This document shows positions 41,500-52,147 of a stretch of 64,000 bases of DNA, piece after piece; within the stretch, counting starts at the first letter, position 1; the number at the start of each line of letters is the position of its first letter. A program made the position numbers and the translations under genes. Source of the DNA: Providencia alcalifaciens DSM 30120 (lineage in GTDB: Bacteria; Pseudomonadota; Gammaproteobacteria; Enterobacterales; Enterobacteriaceae); the NCBI RefSeq assembly GCF_000173415.1, contig NZ_ABXW01000060.1:21288-85287 (forward strand). Direction: 5' to 3'. The notes beneath the pieces were generated by a model. The model had not been told where the DNA came from. It saw only the letters and a list, made by a program, of their open reading frames with translations, and did no database searches.

Positions 41500-42307
41500 G
41501 ATACATAATTCCAAATACAGTTTGATAGGTTAATGGCAATCCTTTATCCGCCATTGGGTACACCGCGCTTAATCGCTGCAAACGCTGGCGCGTCATCAGC
41601 CCTGCTTGGCGTCCTGCGGTTAAATGAGTTGCACCAATACCTTTCACTGAATTGAGTAATTCAATGAGATTAGAAAAATAGAGCGTGTCTGCTTGTTGAT
41701 AAAGCTGGCAACGCCATGATTGGCAGTCTTCAACAATCTGTGAATAGGCGAGAAAACGGTTAACATGGGGGTCATCATCAAGGGTTTGCCAAGCTTGGGC
41801 TAGCTCCCCTAAAGAGTGCTCCGCTAATGTGGTAAATCCCACTACGCCACCCGGCTTTGTTACACGATACAACTCGCTGAGTGCATGAGGTAAATTCTGG
41901 CACCATTGGATAGCCAAATTTGAAAATACCCAATCAAACGAGGCATCCGCAAAAGGAAGCGCATCCATATCCCCACAGACGTATCGATGTGCGGCTTGTT
42001 TATTTTTTGCCACCTCCAGCATACCGACAGAGAGATCAAGCGCAGTCACATAAGCACCACGCGCTTGGAGTATTTGGCTAAAAAATCCCGTACCGCATCC
42101 AGCATCTAGTACCTGAAGAGGTTCTAAGGGTATTTCTGCTAAAGCGTGATCCTCAATGAAACCCAATAACTGTTTACCACTATTTTGTTGGTAATTGGCT
42201 AATGCATCGTAGCGTGGTGCAGCTCGTCCAAATGCGGTGGCAATTTTGGTTTTTTCTCGAAGATTTTGTGACGCTTTATTCTCGTCATGACACAAAGACA
42301 AACTCAT
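41492..42307 (-). CDS. bioC: Malonyl-ACP O-methyltransferase BioC
   Basis: A SAM-dependent methyltransferase that methylates malonyl-ACP to disguise it for the pimelate pathway. The 271-residue protein has motif [16 protein letters not shown], then [27 protein letters not shown] (in part) and [16 protein letters not shown]. The start ATG 42307 has GGAGG 5 bases upstream and lies inside the bioF 3' end (23-base overlap); a longer frame to 42355 is rejected. Co-transcribed and probably translationally coupled with its neighbours. Confidence 0.94.
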   Translation of the reverse strand: MSLSLCHDENKASQNLREKTKIATAFGRAAPRYDALANYQQNSGKQLLGFIEDHALAEIPLEPLQVLDAGCGTGFFSQILQARGAYVTALDLSVGMLEVAKNKQAAHRYVCGDMDALPFADASFDWVFSNLAIQWCQNLPHALSELYRVTKPGGVVGFTTLAEHSLGELAQAWQTLDDDPHVNRFLAYSQIVEDCQSWRCQLYQQADTLYFSNLIELLNSVKGIGATHLTAGRQAGLMTRQRLQRLSAVYPMADKGLPLTYQTVFGIMYRD

Positions 42308-43442
42308 TGAGCGCCTCCAATAATTTGTCGATATCCCTTTGCTGATGAGCAGCACTTAATGTGATTCGCAACCTGGCACTGCCTGGAGGAACGGTTGGTG
42401 GTCTAATCGCCTGAACCCAAATCCCTTTTTCACGTAAAAATTGTGACAATTGCAGGCTTTTTTGGTTATCACCCACGATGAGTGGCTGAATTGCCGTATT
42501 AGAGTCCACCAGCTGCATATCCGGTAAATTGAGTTGACGTCTAAAATAGCGAATGTTGTTCTGCAACTGACACCGTTGAGCATCAGCTTGCTGGATTTGT
42601 TCCACCGCTGCTGAGATAGCCACAGCTTGCGCGGGTGGCATTGACGTGCTGTAAATAAGATGACGAGCTGCTTGAATAAGAAAATCGGCGGTCTGCTCAT
42701 CGCACAGGACTGCCGCGCCACTCACACCAACTGCTTTGCCAAACGTTGCAACCAAAATATCAGGCTTAATACCATAGTCATCACAGCTGCCGCGACCTTG
42801 AGCACCACAGATACCGAGTCCATGGGCATCATCCACCATCAACCATGCATTATGGGAATGTGCTACCGTTTGTAATTTATCCAGTGGTGCGCTGTCCCCA
42901 TCCATACTAAAGACCCCTTCAGTGACCACTAAAGTTTTCGATGAATGGGGTTTGCTAATTAATTTTTCTAGGGAATCAACACTATTGTGACTAAAACGCC
43001 GCAACTGTGCTTGGGAGTGAATCGCTCCTTCAAGGAGAGAAGCATGGCTGAGCCTATCGGCTAAAATACGATCTTCCGCCGTCATTAAGGCAGTAATAAG
43101 TGCATGATTCGCCGCAAAGCCTGAAATAAACAGAATCGCGCGAGGATACCCCAACCAGTCAGCTAATTTTTGCTCTGCATCTTGGTGCGCTTGAGTGAAG
43201 CCCGTGATATGCCCTGAGCCGCCACTGCCCACACCGTAGATCTGTGCACCTTGCTGCCATGCACGAATAATCTCAGGGTGTTGGCTCAATCCTAGATAGT
43301 CATTTGAAGAAAAATTAAGGTAATTTTTCCCTTGATAATCTACTGTCCTACCAGAACTTTTTTCAATACAGCGGCGTTCGCGCCATGCAGAAGCGTCTTT
43401 ACGCTTCTGCAATTGATCGCCAATAAACGATTGCCAGCTCAT
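42285..43442 (-). CDS. bioF: 8-Amino-7-oxononanoate synthase BioF
   Basis: A PLP enzyme condensing pimeloyl-ACP with alanine. 385 residues. Characteristic blocks: [40 protein letters not shown] and the PLP lysine in [15 protein letters not shown]. Its ATG shares one base with the bioB stop, indicating tight coupling. Confidence 0.96.
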   Translation of the reverse strand: MSWQSFIGDQLQKRKDASAWRERRCIEKSSGRTVDYQGKNYLNFSSNDYLGLSQHPEIIRAWQQGAQIYGVGSGGSGHITGFTQAHQDAEQKLADWLGYPRAILFISGFAANHALITALMTAEDRILADRLSHASLLEGAIHSQAQLRRFSHNSVDSLEKLISKPHSSKTLVVTEGVFSMDGDSAPLDKLQTVAHSHNAWLMVDDAHGLGICGAQGRGSCDDYGIKPDILVATFGKAVGVSGAAVLCDEQTADFLIQAARHLIYSTSMPPAQAVAISAAVEQIQQADAQRCQLQNNIRYFRRQLNLPDMQLVDSNTAIQPLIVGDNQKSLQLSQFLREKGIWVQAIRPPTVPPGSARLRITLSAAHQQRDIDKLLEALNEFVFVS

Positions 43443-44494
43443 TAGACTGCCGCATTATAGAACTGATTGTTATCCGCGGTTAACAGGGTTTCAGCCAGTT
43501 TAACCGCCTGCACATTATCACCCTCATGGGTTTCAATACGCTCAGGATTAATATTCAGTTTTTTAAACAGTGCGATATCTTTATTTTCATCAGGGTTTGG
43601 CGTCGTTAACAGTTTGCAACCGTAGAAAACAGAGTTTGCACCCGCCATAAAACACAGAGCCTGAGTCTGTTCATTCATATGCTCGCGCCCAGCAGATAGA
43701 CGTACATAAGAACTTGGCATCATGATCCGTGCTACCGCAATCGTACGGATAAAATCAAATGGGTCTACATCCTCATTATCCGCCATTGGCGTGCCTTCGA
43801 CTTTCATCAGCATATTGATTGGCACACTTTCCGGTGGTTTTGGAAGATTTGCCAATTGCACTAACAGTGCAGCGCGATCACTGACTTTTTCACCTAAACC
43901 TAAGATACCGCCTGAGCAAACCTTAATTCCGGCATTACGCACATTATCTAACGTATCTAAACGGTCTTGATAAGTCCGTGTGGTAATGATGTTGCCATAA
44001 TATTCCGGCGAGGTATCTAGGTTATGGTTATAGTAATCCAGCCCTGCATCCGCTAAACGACCGGCTTGTGAATCATCAATCATGCCGAGAGTCATACAAG
44101 TTTCCATTCCAAGCGCTTTAACTTCTTTGACCATCATCTCCAAATACGGCATATCGCGCTCTTTTGGATTACGCCATGCAGCGCCCATACAAAAACGCGT
44201 TGAACCTGCATTTTTGGCTTTTTTTGCCGATTCAACGACCTGCTGAACTTCCATCAAACGCTCAGTTTCTAAACCTGTTTTATATCGCGCACTCTGAGCG
44301 CAATACTTACAATCTTCAGGACAAGCCCCTGTTTTGATTGACAACAATGTACTCACTTGCACTTGTTGCGGGTCAAAATGTTGGCGATGTACTTGCTGTG
44401 CTTGAAATAACAATTCAAAAAATGGCATTGAAAACAGTTCATTAGCTTGTTTTATTGTCCAGTTTTTTACTGAGCATTGTTTTAATTGGCTCAC
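43442..44494 (-). CDS. bioB: Biotin synthase BioB
   Basis: A radical-SAM enzyme inserting sulfur into dethiobiotin. 350 residues. The SAM-cluster motif is CPEDCKYC; other conserved parts are [33 protein letters not shown] (in part), GGILGLGE and [22 protein letters not shown] (in part). Translation starts at GTG 44494 with GGAGAG upstream. First gene of bioBFCD, divergent from bioA across a BirA-type operator. Confidence 0.96.
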   Translation of the reverse strand: MSQLKQCSVKNWTIKQANELFSMPFFELLFQAQQVHRQHFDPQQVQVSTLLSIKTGACPEDCKYCAQSARYKTGLETERLMEVQQVVESAKKAKNAGSTRFCMGAAWRNPKERDMPYLEMMVKEVKALGMETCMTLGMIDDSQAGRLADAGLDYYNHNLDTSPEYYGNIITTRTYQDRLDTLDNVRNAGIKVCSGGILGLGEKVSDRAALLVQLANLPKPPESVPINMLMKVEGTPMADNEDVDPFDFIRTIAVARIMMPSSYVRLSAGREHMNEQTQALCFMAGANSVFYGCKLLTTPNPDENKDIALFKKLNINPERIETHEGDNVQAVKLAETLLTADNNQFYNAAV

Positions 44495-44524
44495 AGGATC
44501 TCTCCAGTTGAAAAAGTTGTTGCC

Positions 44525-44576
44525 AGTTTAAATATTGCGATTATCATGTCAACTAAATGATCTAAAAAAAGTTGAC
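44525..44576. promoter_or_regulatory. BirA-type biotin operator overlapping the bioB promoter
   Basis: GTCAACT (44548-44554) and AGTTGAC (44570-44576) form a perfect 7-bp inverted repeat with a 15-base centre, the spacing expected for the biotin repressor BirA. The half-sites differ from the E. coli TTGTAAACC. On the minus strand the left half contains a perfect -35 TTGACA (44547-44552), with TAAACT (44525-44530) as -10 at 16 bp, so repressor binding would block bioB transcription. Confidence 0.75.
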
Positions 44577-44587
44577 GATAAAGAAAG

Positions 44588-45859
44588 ATGGACAGTTGTG
44601 ATATTGCTTTTGACACCAAACATATTTGGCACCCATACACCTCAATGAGCCACCCGATTCCAGCCTACCCAATCGTTGCCGCAGAAGGCGCTGAGCTCAT
44701 TATGGAGGATGGAAAAAGATTGATTGATGGAATGTCGTCATGGTGGTCAACACTGCATGGTTATAATCACCCAGTGTTGAATCAAGCTGTCATTGAGCAG
44801 CTTGGTAAAATGTCCCACGTGATGTTCGGTGGTATTACTCATCCACCCGCCATTGCACTATGTAAACAACTCGTCGAGATAACGCCAGAGCCATTAGAAT
44901 GCGTTTTTCTTGCTGATTCAGGCTCAGTTGCTGTCGAAGTTTCCCTCAAAATGGCATTGCAATACTGGCAAGCGCGTGGAGAGAAACGTCAACGTATTCT
45001 CACACTACGCCATGGTTACCATGGCGATACCTTTGGAGCGATGGCGGTTTGTGATCCTGATAACTCCATGCACGGTTTATACAAAGGCTACTTGCCACCT
45101 CATATTTTTGTGGATGCACCACAATGTGCTTTTCATGATGAATGGAATGAGAGCGATCTTCAGCCACACAAACAACAACTTGCTAAAAATCATCGGGATA
45201 TTGCCGCGATCATCCTCGAACCTATCGTTCAAGGTGCGGGAGGTATGCGATTTTATCACCCTAATTATCTCAAAGGCGTACGCGAGCTATGTGATCATTA
45301 TGGTTTGTTGCTGATCGCAGATGAAATCGCCACGGGCTTTGGTCGTACAGGAAAATTATTTGCTTGCCAACATGCGGGCATTTCACCTGACATCATGTGC
45401 TTAGGTAAAGGTTTAACGGGGGGATATATGACGCTTTCTGCGACCATCGCGACCCGCCATGTTGCAGAGACAATTAGTAACGGGGAAGCCGGCTGTTTTA
45501 TGCATGGTCCAACTTTTATGGGGAACCCATTAGCGTGCGCCGTCGCCAATGCCAGTGTAAAATTATTACTTGAAAGCCCATGGCAAAAAACCGTTGAAAA
45601 AATTGAGGAACAACTAAAAACAGAATTACTGCCTCTAGCCCATTATCCTTCTGTTCATGATGTAAGAGTGCTCGGAACGATTGGTGTCATTGAAATGAAA
45701 CATCCCGTCAACACAGCTGAATTGCAGAAAATTTTTGTCGCAGAAGGCGTGTGGGTGCGTCCATTTGGCAAACTCATTTATGTTATGCCACCGTATATTA
45801 TTAAACCCGACCAGCTGAGTAAAATTACCCAAGCAATGGAAAAGGTGCTCACGGCGTAA
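44588..45859 (+). CDS. bioA: Adenosylmethionine-8-amino-7-oxononanoate aminotransferase BioA
   Basis: A PLP class-III aminotransferase using SAM as amino donor to make diaminopelargonic acid. 423 residues. Landmarks: [68 protein letters not shown] and the PLP lysine in [16 protein letters not shown]. Divergent from bioB, sharing its operator region, as in E. coli. Confidence 0.96.
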   Translation: MDSCDIAFDTKHIWHPYTSMSHPIPAYPIVAAEGAELIMEDGKRLIDGMSSWWSTLHGYNHPVLNQAVIEQLGKMSHVMFGGITHPPAIALCKQLVEITPEPLECVFLADSGSVAVEVSLKMALQYWQARGEKRQRILTLRHGYHGDTFGAMAVCDPDNSMHGLYKGYLPPHIFVDAPQCAFHDEWNESDLQPHKQQLAKNHRDIAAIILEPIVQGAGGMRFYHPNYLKGVRELCDHYGLLLIADEIATGFGRTGKLFACQHAGISPDIMCLGKGLTGGYMTLSATIATRHVAETISNGEAGCFMHGPTFMGNPLACAVANASVKLLLESPWQKTVEKIEEQLKTELLPLAHYPSVHDVRVLGTIGVIEMKHPVNTAELQKIFVAEGVWVRPFGKLIYVMPPYIIKPDQLSKITQAMEKVLTA

Positions 45860-45906
45860 CGAAACATGTCGCTGAGCAATCCACTCAGCGACATCGTCAT
45901 CAACCG

Positions 45907-46887
45907 TTAACGGAAGGTGACCCACATACAGCCCGCGGACGCTTTATAGCGTGCTAGTTCCGTCAATTCCCCCGTTATCTGATCAATTTTTGATACTGAA
46001 ATATGATCGGATTTTTGCCCACTCGCCACTAAGAAACAACCGGTTGGATCAATATTAAATCCTCGCGGTTGCGCCTCTGTTGGGTAGCGTTCTACCAAGC
46101 TTAATTCTCGCCCATTATCTGAAACTTGATAGTGGCTTAAATAACTTTCTGAACGCTCACTCGCATACAAATGACGACCGTCTGGTGTGATATGAATATC
46201 TGCCGCCCAACGTTGGCTTTGATTGCCCGCAGGGTACAGTGCGACATTCTGCATTTCACGGTAACGTGTAAATTTATGATAAACGTTAATCGTTGAATCT
46301 AACTCATTAAGGCAGTAGATCACGCTCTTATTCGGGTGTAAGGCTAAATGGCGTGGACCTGCCTTCGATGCAGTTGTAATTTGATCTGCCGTGGCTTCGG
46401 TTAAATAACCATTTTCTGCCAGATTAAATAAACGGATGTGATCTTCACCTAAACATGGCACCCAAAGTTGCTGATTATCCGCATCCATATGCGATGAATG
46501 TGGATGACGTAGCCCTTCAATCACTTGAATAGGCGCACCAGCAACCCCATCACAACCAATCGGCAACACCGCTAAGTTATGCTGATGATATGAAGGGACA
46601 AATAAAAATTTACCACTGTTATCCAGCGATAAATGCACCGGTTTACCTGGTACGCTAGTTTGTGCTTTAAAACGTAGTGTGCCTTGAGGTTCAATGTCAT
46701 AAGTCACTACACTCAGATGAGGCCCCACCCCAATATACAACTGCTTTTTGTCGTGACTAACCACCATTGGCTGCACTTGTCCCGGTGTACTCACAGTTTG
46801 CAGTAGTGAAAGTTCTCCAGTCTGATTCATTGCCCAAACGTGAATTTGTTGGCTTTCTGGGCTGGCAACATAAACAACCTGATCCAT
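45907..46887 (-). CDS. pgl: 6-Phosphogluconolactonase (YbhE type)
   Basis: Hydrolyses 6-phosphogluconolactone in the oxidative pentose phosphate pathway. A 326-residue seven-bladed beta-propeller starting VVYVASPESQQIHVWAMNQ; PHSSHMDADNQQLWVPCLGEDHIRLF (in part), AGPRHLALHPN, RWAADIHITPDGRHLYASER and QPRGFNIDPTGCFLVASGQKSDHIS (in part) match E. coli Pgl closely. Convergent with bioA and divergent from ybhA, the E. coli arrangement. Confidence 0.93.
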   Translation of the reverse strand: MDQVVYVASPESQQIHVWAMNQTGELSLLQTVSTPGQVQPMVVSHDKKQLYIGVGPHLSVVTYDIEPQGTLRFKAQTSVPGKPVHLSLDNSGKFLFVPSYHQHNLAVLPIGCDGVAGAPIQVIEGLRHPHSSHMDADNQQLWVPCLGEDHIRLFNLAENGYLTEATADQITTASKAGPRHLALHPNKSVIYCLNELDSTINVYHKFTRYREMQNVALYPAGNQSQRWAADIHITPDGRHLYASERSESYLSHYQVSDNGRELSLVERYPTEAQPRGFNIDPTGCFLVASGQKSDHISVSKIDQITGELTELARYKASAGCMWVTFR

Positions 46888-47063
46888 CCTGACTCCTTGA
46901 TTGATAGTAAAAACAGCAGCATGAAATAATGGATTGACTATACCGAAAAAAAATCAAATTACCGCTAAAAACCGCCTCCGCACAGTTTAATGTATAAACA
47001 CTAATCAACTTCAGTTATCATAAAGCCCTAAAATGAATCCGAAAAAATCTGATGGAGTCGTTT

Positions 47064-47882
47064 ATGTCATACCGTGTTATTGCCCTCGATCTCGATGGAA
47101 CGCTACTTGATCACCAGAAAAAAATTCTGCCTGAATCCCTAGAAGTGCTAAATGAAGCCCGTCGACAAGGGGTTAAAGTCATTATTGTGACAGGTCGTCA
47201 CCATGTGGCCATTCATCCGTTTTATCAGACCCTTGACTTAGATACCCCTGCCATCTGCTGTAACGGTACCTACCTGTATGACTATTTAGGCAAAAAAGTC
47301 CTTAAATCTAACCCAATGACGGTTGACTCCGCAGCCTTACTGATTGATAAACTGCGCGGTTCCGATATCCAACACTTAATGTATGTTGATAATGCCATGC
47401 TATACCACACCAAAACTGAAGGTGTGACTCGCACATTAAATTGGGCACAATCTTTGCCCCCAAATCAACGTCCAAACCTCGAGTTTATCGAAGATTTTGC
47501 TCATGCACTGAATAATTATGAGTCTATTTGGAAATTTGCGGTCACTTCACCGGATCACCAACGCCTACATGATGTTGTTCGTGAAATTGAGTCAGAATTA
47601 GACTTGGATTGCGAATGGTCGTGGGAAGATCAAGTGGATGTGGGTCGTAAAGGTAATAGCAAAGGTCAACGCCTGAAAGAATGGGTAGAATCCCAAGGTA
47701 TGAGTATGAATGATGTAGTTGCTTTCGGCGATAATTTCAATGATTTAAGTATGCTCACAACGGCGGGTCTAGGTGTTGCCATGGGCAACGCTGTTGATGA
47801 AGTCAAGCAGCAAGCGAAATTAGTGACTCGCGTGAATACCGAACCTGGTATCGCCGAAGTCATTCGCAAATATGTTTTGTAA
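47064..47882 (+). CDS. ybhA: HAD-superfamily (Cof-type) phosphatase YbhA
   Basis: A 272-residue HAD hydrolase, the same length as E. coli YbhA, which dephosphorylates pyridoxal phosphate and some sugar phosphates. Motif I ALDLDGTLLD, motif II VTGRHH, motif III with Lys in GNSKGQRL and motif IV FGDNFNDLSML are all present, with a C2 cap between. ATG 47064 is chosen because GGAG lies 6 bases upstream; an ATG at 47052 lacks a binding site. Confidence 0.93.
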   Translation: MSYRVIALDLDGTLLDHQKKILPESLEVLNEARRQGVKVIIVTGRHHVAIHPFYQTLDLDTPAICCNGTYLYDYLGKKVLKSNPMTVDSAALLIDKLRGSDIQHLMYVDNAMLYHTKTEGVTRTLNWAQSLPPNQRPNLEFIEDFAHALNNYESIWKFAVTSPDHQRLHDVVREIESELDLDCEWSWEDQVDVGRKGNSKGQRLKEWVESQGMSMNDVVAFGDNFNDLSMLTTAGLGVAMGNAVDEVKQQAKLVTRVNTEPGIAEVIRKYVL

Positions 47883-47899
47883 AACGACTCAATGTAAGG

Positions 47900-48015
47900 C
47901 TCTGAGTTATTCTTATTGCCGCTAGGCGACAAATTCACTCATCCCTAGGCATATACTTGTGTATATGACTAGGGCAAGTGAATGAAGTCAACAATGCTAC
48001 GATGTGAAGAATGAC
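47900..48015. repeat. Long palindromic intergenic repeat, probably a decayed enterobacterial repetitive element
   Basis: Nested inverted repeats fill the ybhA-modC gap: ATTCACT/AGTGAAT (47933-47939, 47977-47983) outside CCCTAG-G-CATATAC/GTATATG-A-CTAGGG (47943-47956, 47961-47974) around TTGT. The order of conserved blocks, including the trailing AGTCAAC and TGAAGAATGACG, resembles a repeat family I remember from Yersinia and Serratia intergenic regions. Its right end runs into the 3' end of modC. It may also serve as the ybhA/modC terminator. Confidence 0.6.
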
Positions 48016-49079
48016 GAGCCTTTAGAAAGAGAGATTGACTTAACCTGCGCAAATACCTTACGCCCTTTACGAATCGACAACTCATCCCTTGCCCAGCGCG
48101 TGATCCTCGCCCATAAATAGTGTTCATCGCCCAGATCTAACTTCACATCCACTTGCTCTCCATCCTCTATCCACTCCACCACTTCCGCTGACAGAATATT
48201 TCTAATACTACTTATCAACGGTTTTTCAAGCACTAAAGAGACATCGGATGCATCGATACGTAATCGTAAAGCGCTATTTTTATCAACATCAACACGGGGG
48301 ATCCACAGCTTCTGAGTTCCCACCATAACAGCTGTCATTTGGTAGTCAGGATGCTGGCTGTGGACTTCTACATTCAATACACTACTCAAGGTTTCTTGCT
48401 GCAACCAAGGACGTAATGCGCTACTCGCCCATACATCCTCTAGCGGACCAAATGCTTTAACTTTACCCTGCGCCATCACAATCACTTTATCCGCCAAGCG
48501 CAAAATTTCATCCAGACTATGGCTAACATACAAAATCGGGATTTTAACGTCTTGCGATAATTTTTCTAAATAAGGCAGTAATTCTCGCTTACGCGGCAAA
48601 TCGAGCGATGCTAGCGGCTCATCCATCAATAAAATTTCTGGCGCCGTTAATAATGCTCGCCCAATGGCAACTCGTTGTTTTTCTCCGCCAGAAAGCGTAA
48701 TGGGGAAGCGATTAAGTAGCTTTTCAATACCCAGTAATTCAACTATGTCATCAAACTTATCTTTCATTTGCGGTGCCATACCGTAGCGCAAATTACTTTT
48801 AACCCGATAATGAGGAAATAGCCGAGCATCTTGGAAAACATACCCAATATGGCGTTTTTCGGGGGGTAAACAAATTCCCTTTTCAATATCCACCAGCGTA
48901 CGTCCATTCAGAACAATACGCCCTTTGTTTGGTTTGGTTAATCCGCCAATGACGTTGATTAAGGATGTTTTACCCGCTCCAGATAAACCAAAAACGGCAG
49001 TAATACTTTCTGTCGGTAACTGGGTGTTAACTTCCATTTGTAAGTCACCCAATTTTTGAGAAAAATTCAGTTCTAACAT
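47997..49079 (-). CDS. modC: Molybdate ABC transporter ATPase ModC
   Basis: A 360-residue cytoplasmic ATPase powering molybdate import: Walker [11 protein letters not shown], signature [16 protein letters not shown], Walker [14 protein letters not shown]-loop YVSHSLDEI, then a C-terminal Mop/TOBE molybdate-binding domain (~290-355, [20 protein letters not shown]). Follows modB by 1 base. Its last codons lie in a palindromic repeat, so the extreme C-terminus (KGSSFFTS) may be lineage-specific. Confidence 0.95.
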   Translation of the reverse strand: MLELNFSQKLGDLQMEVNTQLPTESITAVFGLSGAGKTSLINVIGGLTKPNKGRIVLNGRTLVDIEKGICLPPEKRHIGYVFQDARLFPHYRVKSNLRYGMAPQMKDKFDDIVELLGIEKLLNRFPITLSGGEKQRVAIGRALLTAPEILLMDEPLASLDLPRKRELLPYLEKLSQDVKIPILYVSHSLDEILRLADKVIVMAQGKVKAFGPLEDVWASSALRPWLQQETLSSVLNVEVHSQHPDYQMTAVMVGTQKLWIPRVDVDKNSALRLRIDASDVSLVLEKPLISSIRNILSAEVVEWIEDGEQVDVKLDLGDEHYLWARITRWARDELSIRKGRKVFAQVKSISLSKGSSFFTS

Positions 49080-49080
49080 A

Positions 49081-49776
49081 TTAAGCTACCCCCAGACGCT
49101 TCTTGCCCCAACGGGTTAGCCATTCTGAAATTAATAACGAAATTAATGCTAAGACAATCGCAATAATACACAGACGCGCCGCATCCGTTTCTGCTCCGGG
49201 CGTTTCTATCAAGGTGTACATCGCTAATGGGATTGTCTGAGTTTCCCCCGGAATATTAGAAACAAACGTAATTGTTGCACCAAATTCCCCGAGAGAACGA
49301 GCAAACGCTAAGACAGTACCAACAATAATCCCGGGTAATGATAGTGGGATAGTAATAGTAAAAAATACCCTTAATGGATTAGCGCCAAGGGTTCGAGCGG
49401 CTTGTTCAAGTTTTTTATCTACCGCTTCGAGCGCTAAGCGAATAGCCCGAACCATGAGGGGGAATGCCACCACGGCTGATGCTAATGCCGCTCCTCGCCA
49501 ACTAAATGTAAAACTGAAGCCAAACCAGTCATACAACCACTCGCCAATAAATCCACGCTTACCCATGCTGACTAACAGTAAATAGCCCACTACCACTGGC
49601 GGTAGCACCAGTGGCAAGTGGATGATACTGTCGAGCAATGTTTTGCCCGGAAAATGGCAGCGGACTAACACCCAAGCCATTAAAATACCAAGCGGTAAGC
49701 TAAATAGCACCGCCACACTGGAAACTTTTAAACTTAGGTAAATCGCTTCCCATTCATAAGGACTTAACATCTGCAA
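49081..49776 (-). CDS. modB: Molybdate ABC transporter permease ModB
   Basis: A 231-residue inner-membrane permease with five helices. The EAA coupling loop is [21 protein letters not shown], followed by [32 protein letters not shown] (in part), the standard ModB signature. 16 bases after modA and 1 base before modC. Confidence 0.95.
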   Translation of the reverse strand: MQMLSPYEWEAIYLSLKVSSVAVLFSLPLGILMAWVLVRCHFPGKTLLDSIIHLPLVLPPVVVGYLLLVSMGKRGFIGEWLYDWFGFSFTFSWRGAALASAVVAFPLMVRAIRLALEAVDKKLEQAARTLGANPLRVFFTITIPLSLPGIIVGTVLAFARSLGEFGATITFVSNIPGETQTIPLAMYTLIETPGAETDAARLCIIAIVLALISLLISEWLTRWGKKRLGVA

Positions 49777-49792
49777 CGATATGATCTCTTAG

Positions 49793-50569
49793 CTATTTTT
49801 GATTTGGAGTGAAACCGTAACGTTTAAATACTTCTGAAGCCGCTGGGGTTTTTAAGTATTCATAGTAATCACGGGTCGCTTTATTATCCTGATCTTTCAC
49901 AATTCCCATTGGATATTCAACAGGTTTATGAGTATCCGCAGGGAAAATTCCGACTACTTTGACTTTCTGGCTTGCTACCGCATCAGAACCATATACGATG
50001 CCTAATGGCGCTTCTTGACGCTCAACTAACGCCATGCCACTGCGTACGTTATTTGTACGTGCCAATAACGGATCAACCGTTTCCCAAGCCCCTAAATAGG
50101 TCAACGCTTCTTTTGCATAAATACCGACAGGAACGTGGTCAGGGTCACCGACAGCTAACCGACCGCCATCTAACAATTTTTTCCAATCTGTCTGTTTATT
50201 GATTTCAACTTTATCAATTTTTGAATCTTTCGGTGCGATTAACACTAATTCGTTACCTAACAAGGTGTAACGCGTGTCTTTAACCATGAGATTTTTATCA
50301 ATCGCAAAATCCATCCATTGCTGATCAGCAGAGATAAACATATTTGCTGGCGCACCTTGCTCAATTTGGCGGGCCAACGTTGAAGAAGATGCGTAAGACG
50401 CCACCACTTCCACATTCGTTTCTTTCTTATATTGCTCTGAAATTTCATTCAGGGCGTTTGTCAATGATGCAGCAGCGAAAACTGTAATTTTTTCAGCCGC
50501 GAAACTATTCCCTGCCATCGTCAGCGTTAACGTGGCACCAGCAACTAGAGATATCAAACCTTTTTTCAT
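49793..50569 (-). CDS. modA: Molybdate-binding periplasmic protein ModA
   Basis: A 258-residue periplasmic receptor with a Sec signal peptide (MKKGLISLVAGATLTLTMAG, cleaved near NSFA-AEK). Oxyanion-binding residues lie in VFAAASLTNALNE and YASSSTLARQIEQGAPANMFISAD (in part); further signatures are VGDPDHVPVGIYAKEAL and GIVYGSDA. First gene of modABC with a likely ModE operator 28-51 bases upstream, giving repression when molybdate is plentiful. Confidence 0.95.
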   Translation of the reverse strand: MKKGLISLVAGATLTLTMAGNSFAAEKITVFAAASLTNALNEISEQYKKETNVEVVASYASSSTLARQIEQGAPANMFISADQQWMDFAIDKNLMVKDTRYTLLGNELVLIAPKDSKIDKVEINKQTDWKKLLDGGRLAVGDPDHVPVGIYAKEALTYLGAWETVDPLLARTNNVRSGMALVERQEAPLGIVYGSDAVASQKVKVVGIFPADTHKPVEYPMGIVKDQDNKATRDYYEYLKTPAASEVFKRYGFTPNQK

Positions 50570-50596
50570 GTTAATCCACCATTGTATTATTCAACT

Positions 50597-50620
50597 CGCT
50601 ATATATATCAAGATACAGCG
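50597..50620 (-). promoter_or_regulatory. Probable ModE operator of modABC
   Basis: CGCTATAT-N8-ATACAGCG, a 24-nt imperfect palindrome of the E. coli ModE-site form, immediately upstream of modA and matching the moaA site (29550-29573) at 18 of 24 positions. Confidence 0.75.
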
Positions 50621-50759
50621 TTAACTTAAAGTTAAACCATCCATAAAAGTGTGCTAGCTCAATAATTGGTGGATTTACGCACATATAACAATAATATCGA
50701 CAGGAGGATAGACAACATTAGTATTTCTATTGCCTATCCAATCATAGTGACTAAAAAAT

Positions 50760-51545
50760 TTATTTAACAACAGACTGACATTGCCGATCGTCAATTTCGA
50801 GGGATTCTGCAATAGAGCCTTTGATGTAAAAATCTAAATAGATAGCTTTAGGTTTTGCCATCCCAAACTTATTCATAAACAAATCACAGTGCCTTGCAAC
50901 CTGCTGATGTTTAATTTCGTTATTGAACTTTTGCTGGAATGCTTCTTTTGTCATGTTATCCACTTGGTATGAAATATGAATAACATTGGCTTTCTTTTCT
51001 GCCCCTGTCACACTCAGCCAATCATTTATTTTTAGGGGACTTTGTTGATTTAAAACATCCACAAAAATATCCGTCGATTTATCAACATCGGCACGCATTT
51101 CGCACAACTTTTTCCAAAACATGCCATTAAAATTATTCTCCCCTGCGATTTCCCAATTGCTACTCGTCTCTGGGTAAGGAATATCTGGCTTACCCGTCGC
51201 ATATGGGTTAGCAAAGAATCCGATTGGTCGCTCCGTATATTTATTGGTTTTTCTACAATCGTAAACATGCGTCGCTCTCATCGACTTCATTTTCACACCG
51301 CGGAACTCTTCTTCTTTTTTAAATGACGTCACGATATCGATCTGAACCAGATCAGGGTTACCTTTGTAGTAATGCGAATCTGGTTTCGCCATATACAAGT
51401 TGCTTGATTTCGTTTCAAACCACTTTACATATCCTGCGGGCAGCGCTGAAGATTGGAAATCGGATTGCGTTGAAGATTTACCGATATTTTGGCAACCCAC
51501 GACGGTAAGGCAGGCAAATGACAGCATCATGAATTTAACTTTCAT
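50760..51545 (-). CDS. Putative lipoprotein of unknown function, partner of the next gene
   Basis: A 261-residue protein with a type II signal peptide (MKVKFMMLSFACLTVVGC, lipidation at Cys18). The segment with MKSMRATHVYDCRKTNKYTE and two later cysteines (KLCEMR, ARHCDLF) recalls surface-adhesin-protein-E-like small exported domains, but the similarity is weak and no function is claimed. The C-terminal half, after ~150, forms a second region ending in a Cys (DDRQCQSVVK). Its ATG overlaps the upstream gene's stop by 4 bases, so the two are coupled. Absent from the E. coli modA-acrZ interval, so probably acquired or lineage-specific. Confidence 0.75.
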   Translation of the reverse strand: MKVKFMMLSFACLTVVGCQNIGKSSTQSDFQSSALPAGYVKWFETKSSNLYMAKPDSHYYKGNPDLVQIDIVTSFKKEEEFRGVKMKSMRATHVYDCRKTNKYTERPIGFFANPYATGKPDIPYPETSSNWEIAGENNFNGMFWKKLCEMRADVDKSTDIFVDVLNQQSPLKINDWLSVTGAEKKANVIHISYQVDNMTKEAFQQKFNNEIKHQQVARHCDLFMNKFGMAKPKAIYLDFYIKGSIAESLEIDDRQCQSVVK

Positions 51546-52147
51546 TTGATTAACCCTGATTCACGTAGATCCTTCTGATCGACTTTTCCTTGGATAGTAC
51601 AAAATAGCGTCACTTTTTTGTCGCTATTAACTTCAATAATGAAAAGCTTTTCAGCCGATTCTTCATCAGGAGCCATATTTGACGCAGGTGAGTTATTTTT
51701 GAGCCATTTATCCGATACAGAATTACGATACATTGCGTTATATACGTAAGAATCATCTGAGACTTTAACTAAATCTATTTGTGGTGATAACGCTTTAATT
51801 ACGTCATTAAAAGGCTGGTTTGTTTCAAATCCCCAAAAATAATATTCTCCCGTCGGTGCATTTGGTACAACACCCTTATATTTATTGAAGTCCGTATATT
51901 CTACTGAAAATTTTTCGAGTTTTAATTTACCGTCTTGTATTGAAATTGGCTTGATAAAAGCGTTGCCATCAATCATTTTTTGTTGATAAAATTCATTAAA
52001 AATCTGATTTAACTCTTTATTTTTACTGGCTTCTTTGAAAAAACCAGCATCACAATTCGATAATGATTTTACCAGTGCGGAGGCGCTCGCCGTATTAATA
52101 CCTAATATCACTATCAATTGAATAAAAATCGCCATAAATAACTTCAT
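51542..52147 (-). CDS. Putative secreted protein of unknown function
   Basis: A 201-residue exported protein with a Sec signal peptide (MKLFMAIFIQLIVILGINTASASA). The mature part has two cysteines (SNCDAGF near the start and LFCTIQG near the end) that could form one disulfide in the periplasm. ATG 52147 has AAAGGATGG upstream; a longer frame to 52180 has a hydrophilic prefix before the signal and is unlikely. It is the first gene of a two-gene unit with the lipoprotein below. I recognise no family. Confidence 0.72.
   Translation of the reverse strand: MKLFMAIFIQLIVILGINTASASALVKSLSNCDAGFFKEASKNKELNQIFNEFYQQKMIDGNAFIKPISIQDGKLKLEKFSVEYTDFNKYKGVVPNAPTGEYYFWGFETNQPFNDVIKALSPQIDLVKVSDDSYVYNAMYRNSVSDKWLKNNSPASNMAPDEESAEKLFIIEVNSDKKVTLFCTIQGKVDQKDLRESGLIK

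Noticed and set aside
50701..50742. Hairpin GGATAG/CTATCC after the lipoprotein gene as a terminator
   Set aside because: The inner stem is imperfect and no T-run follows on the minus strand.
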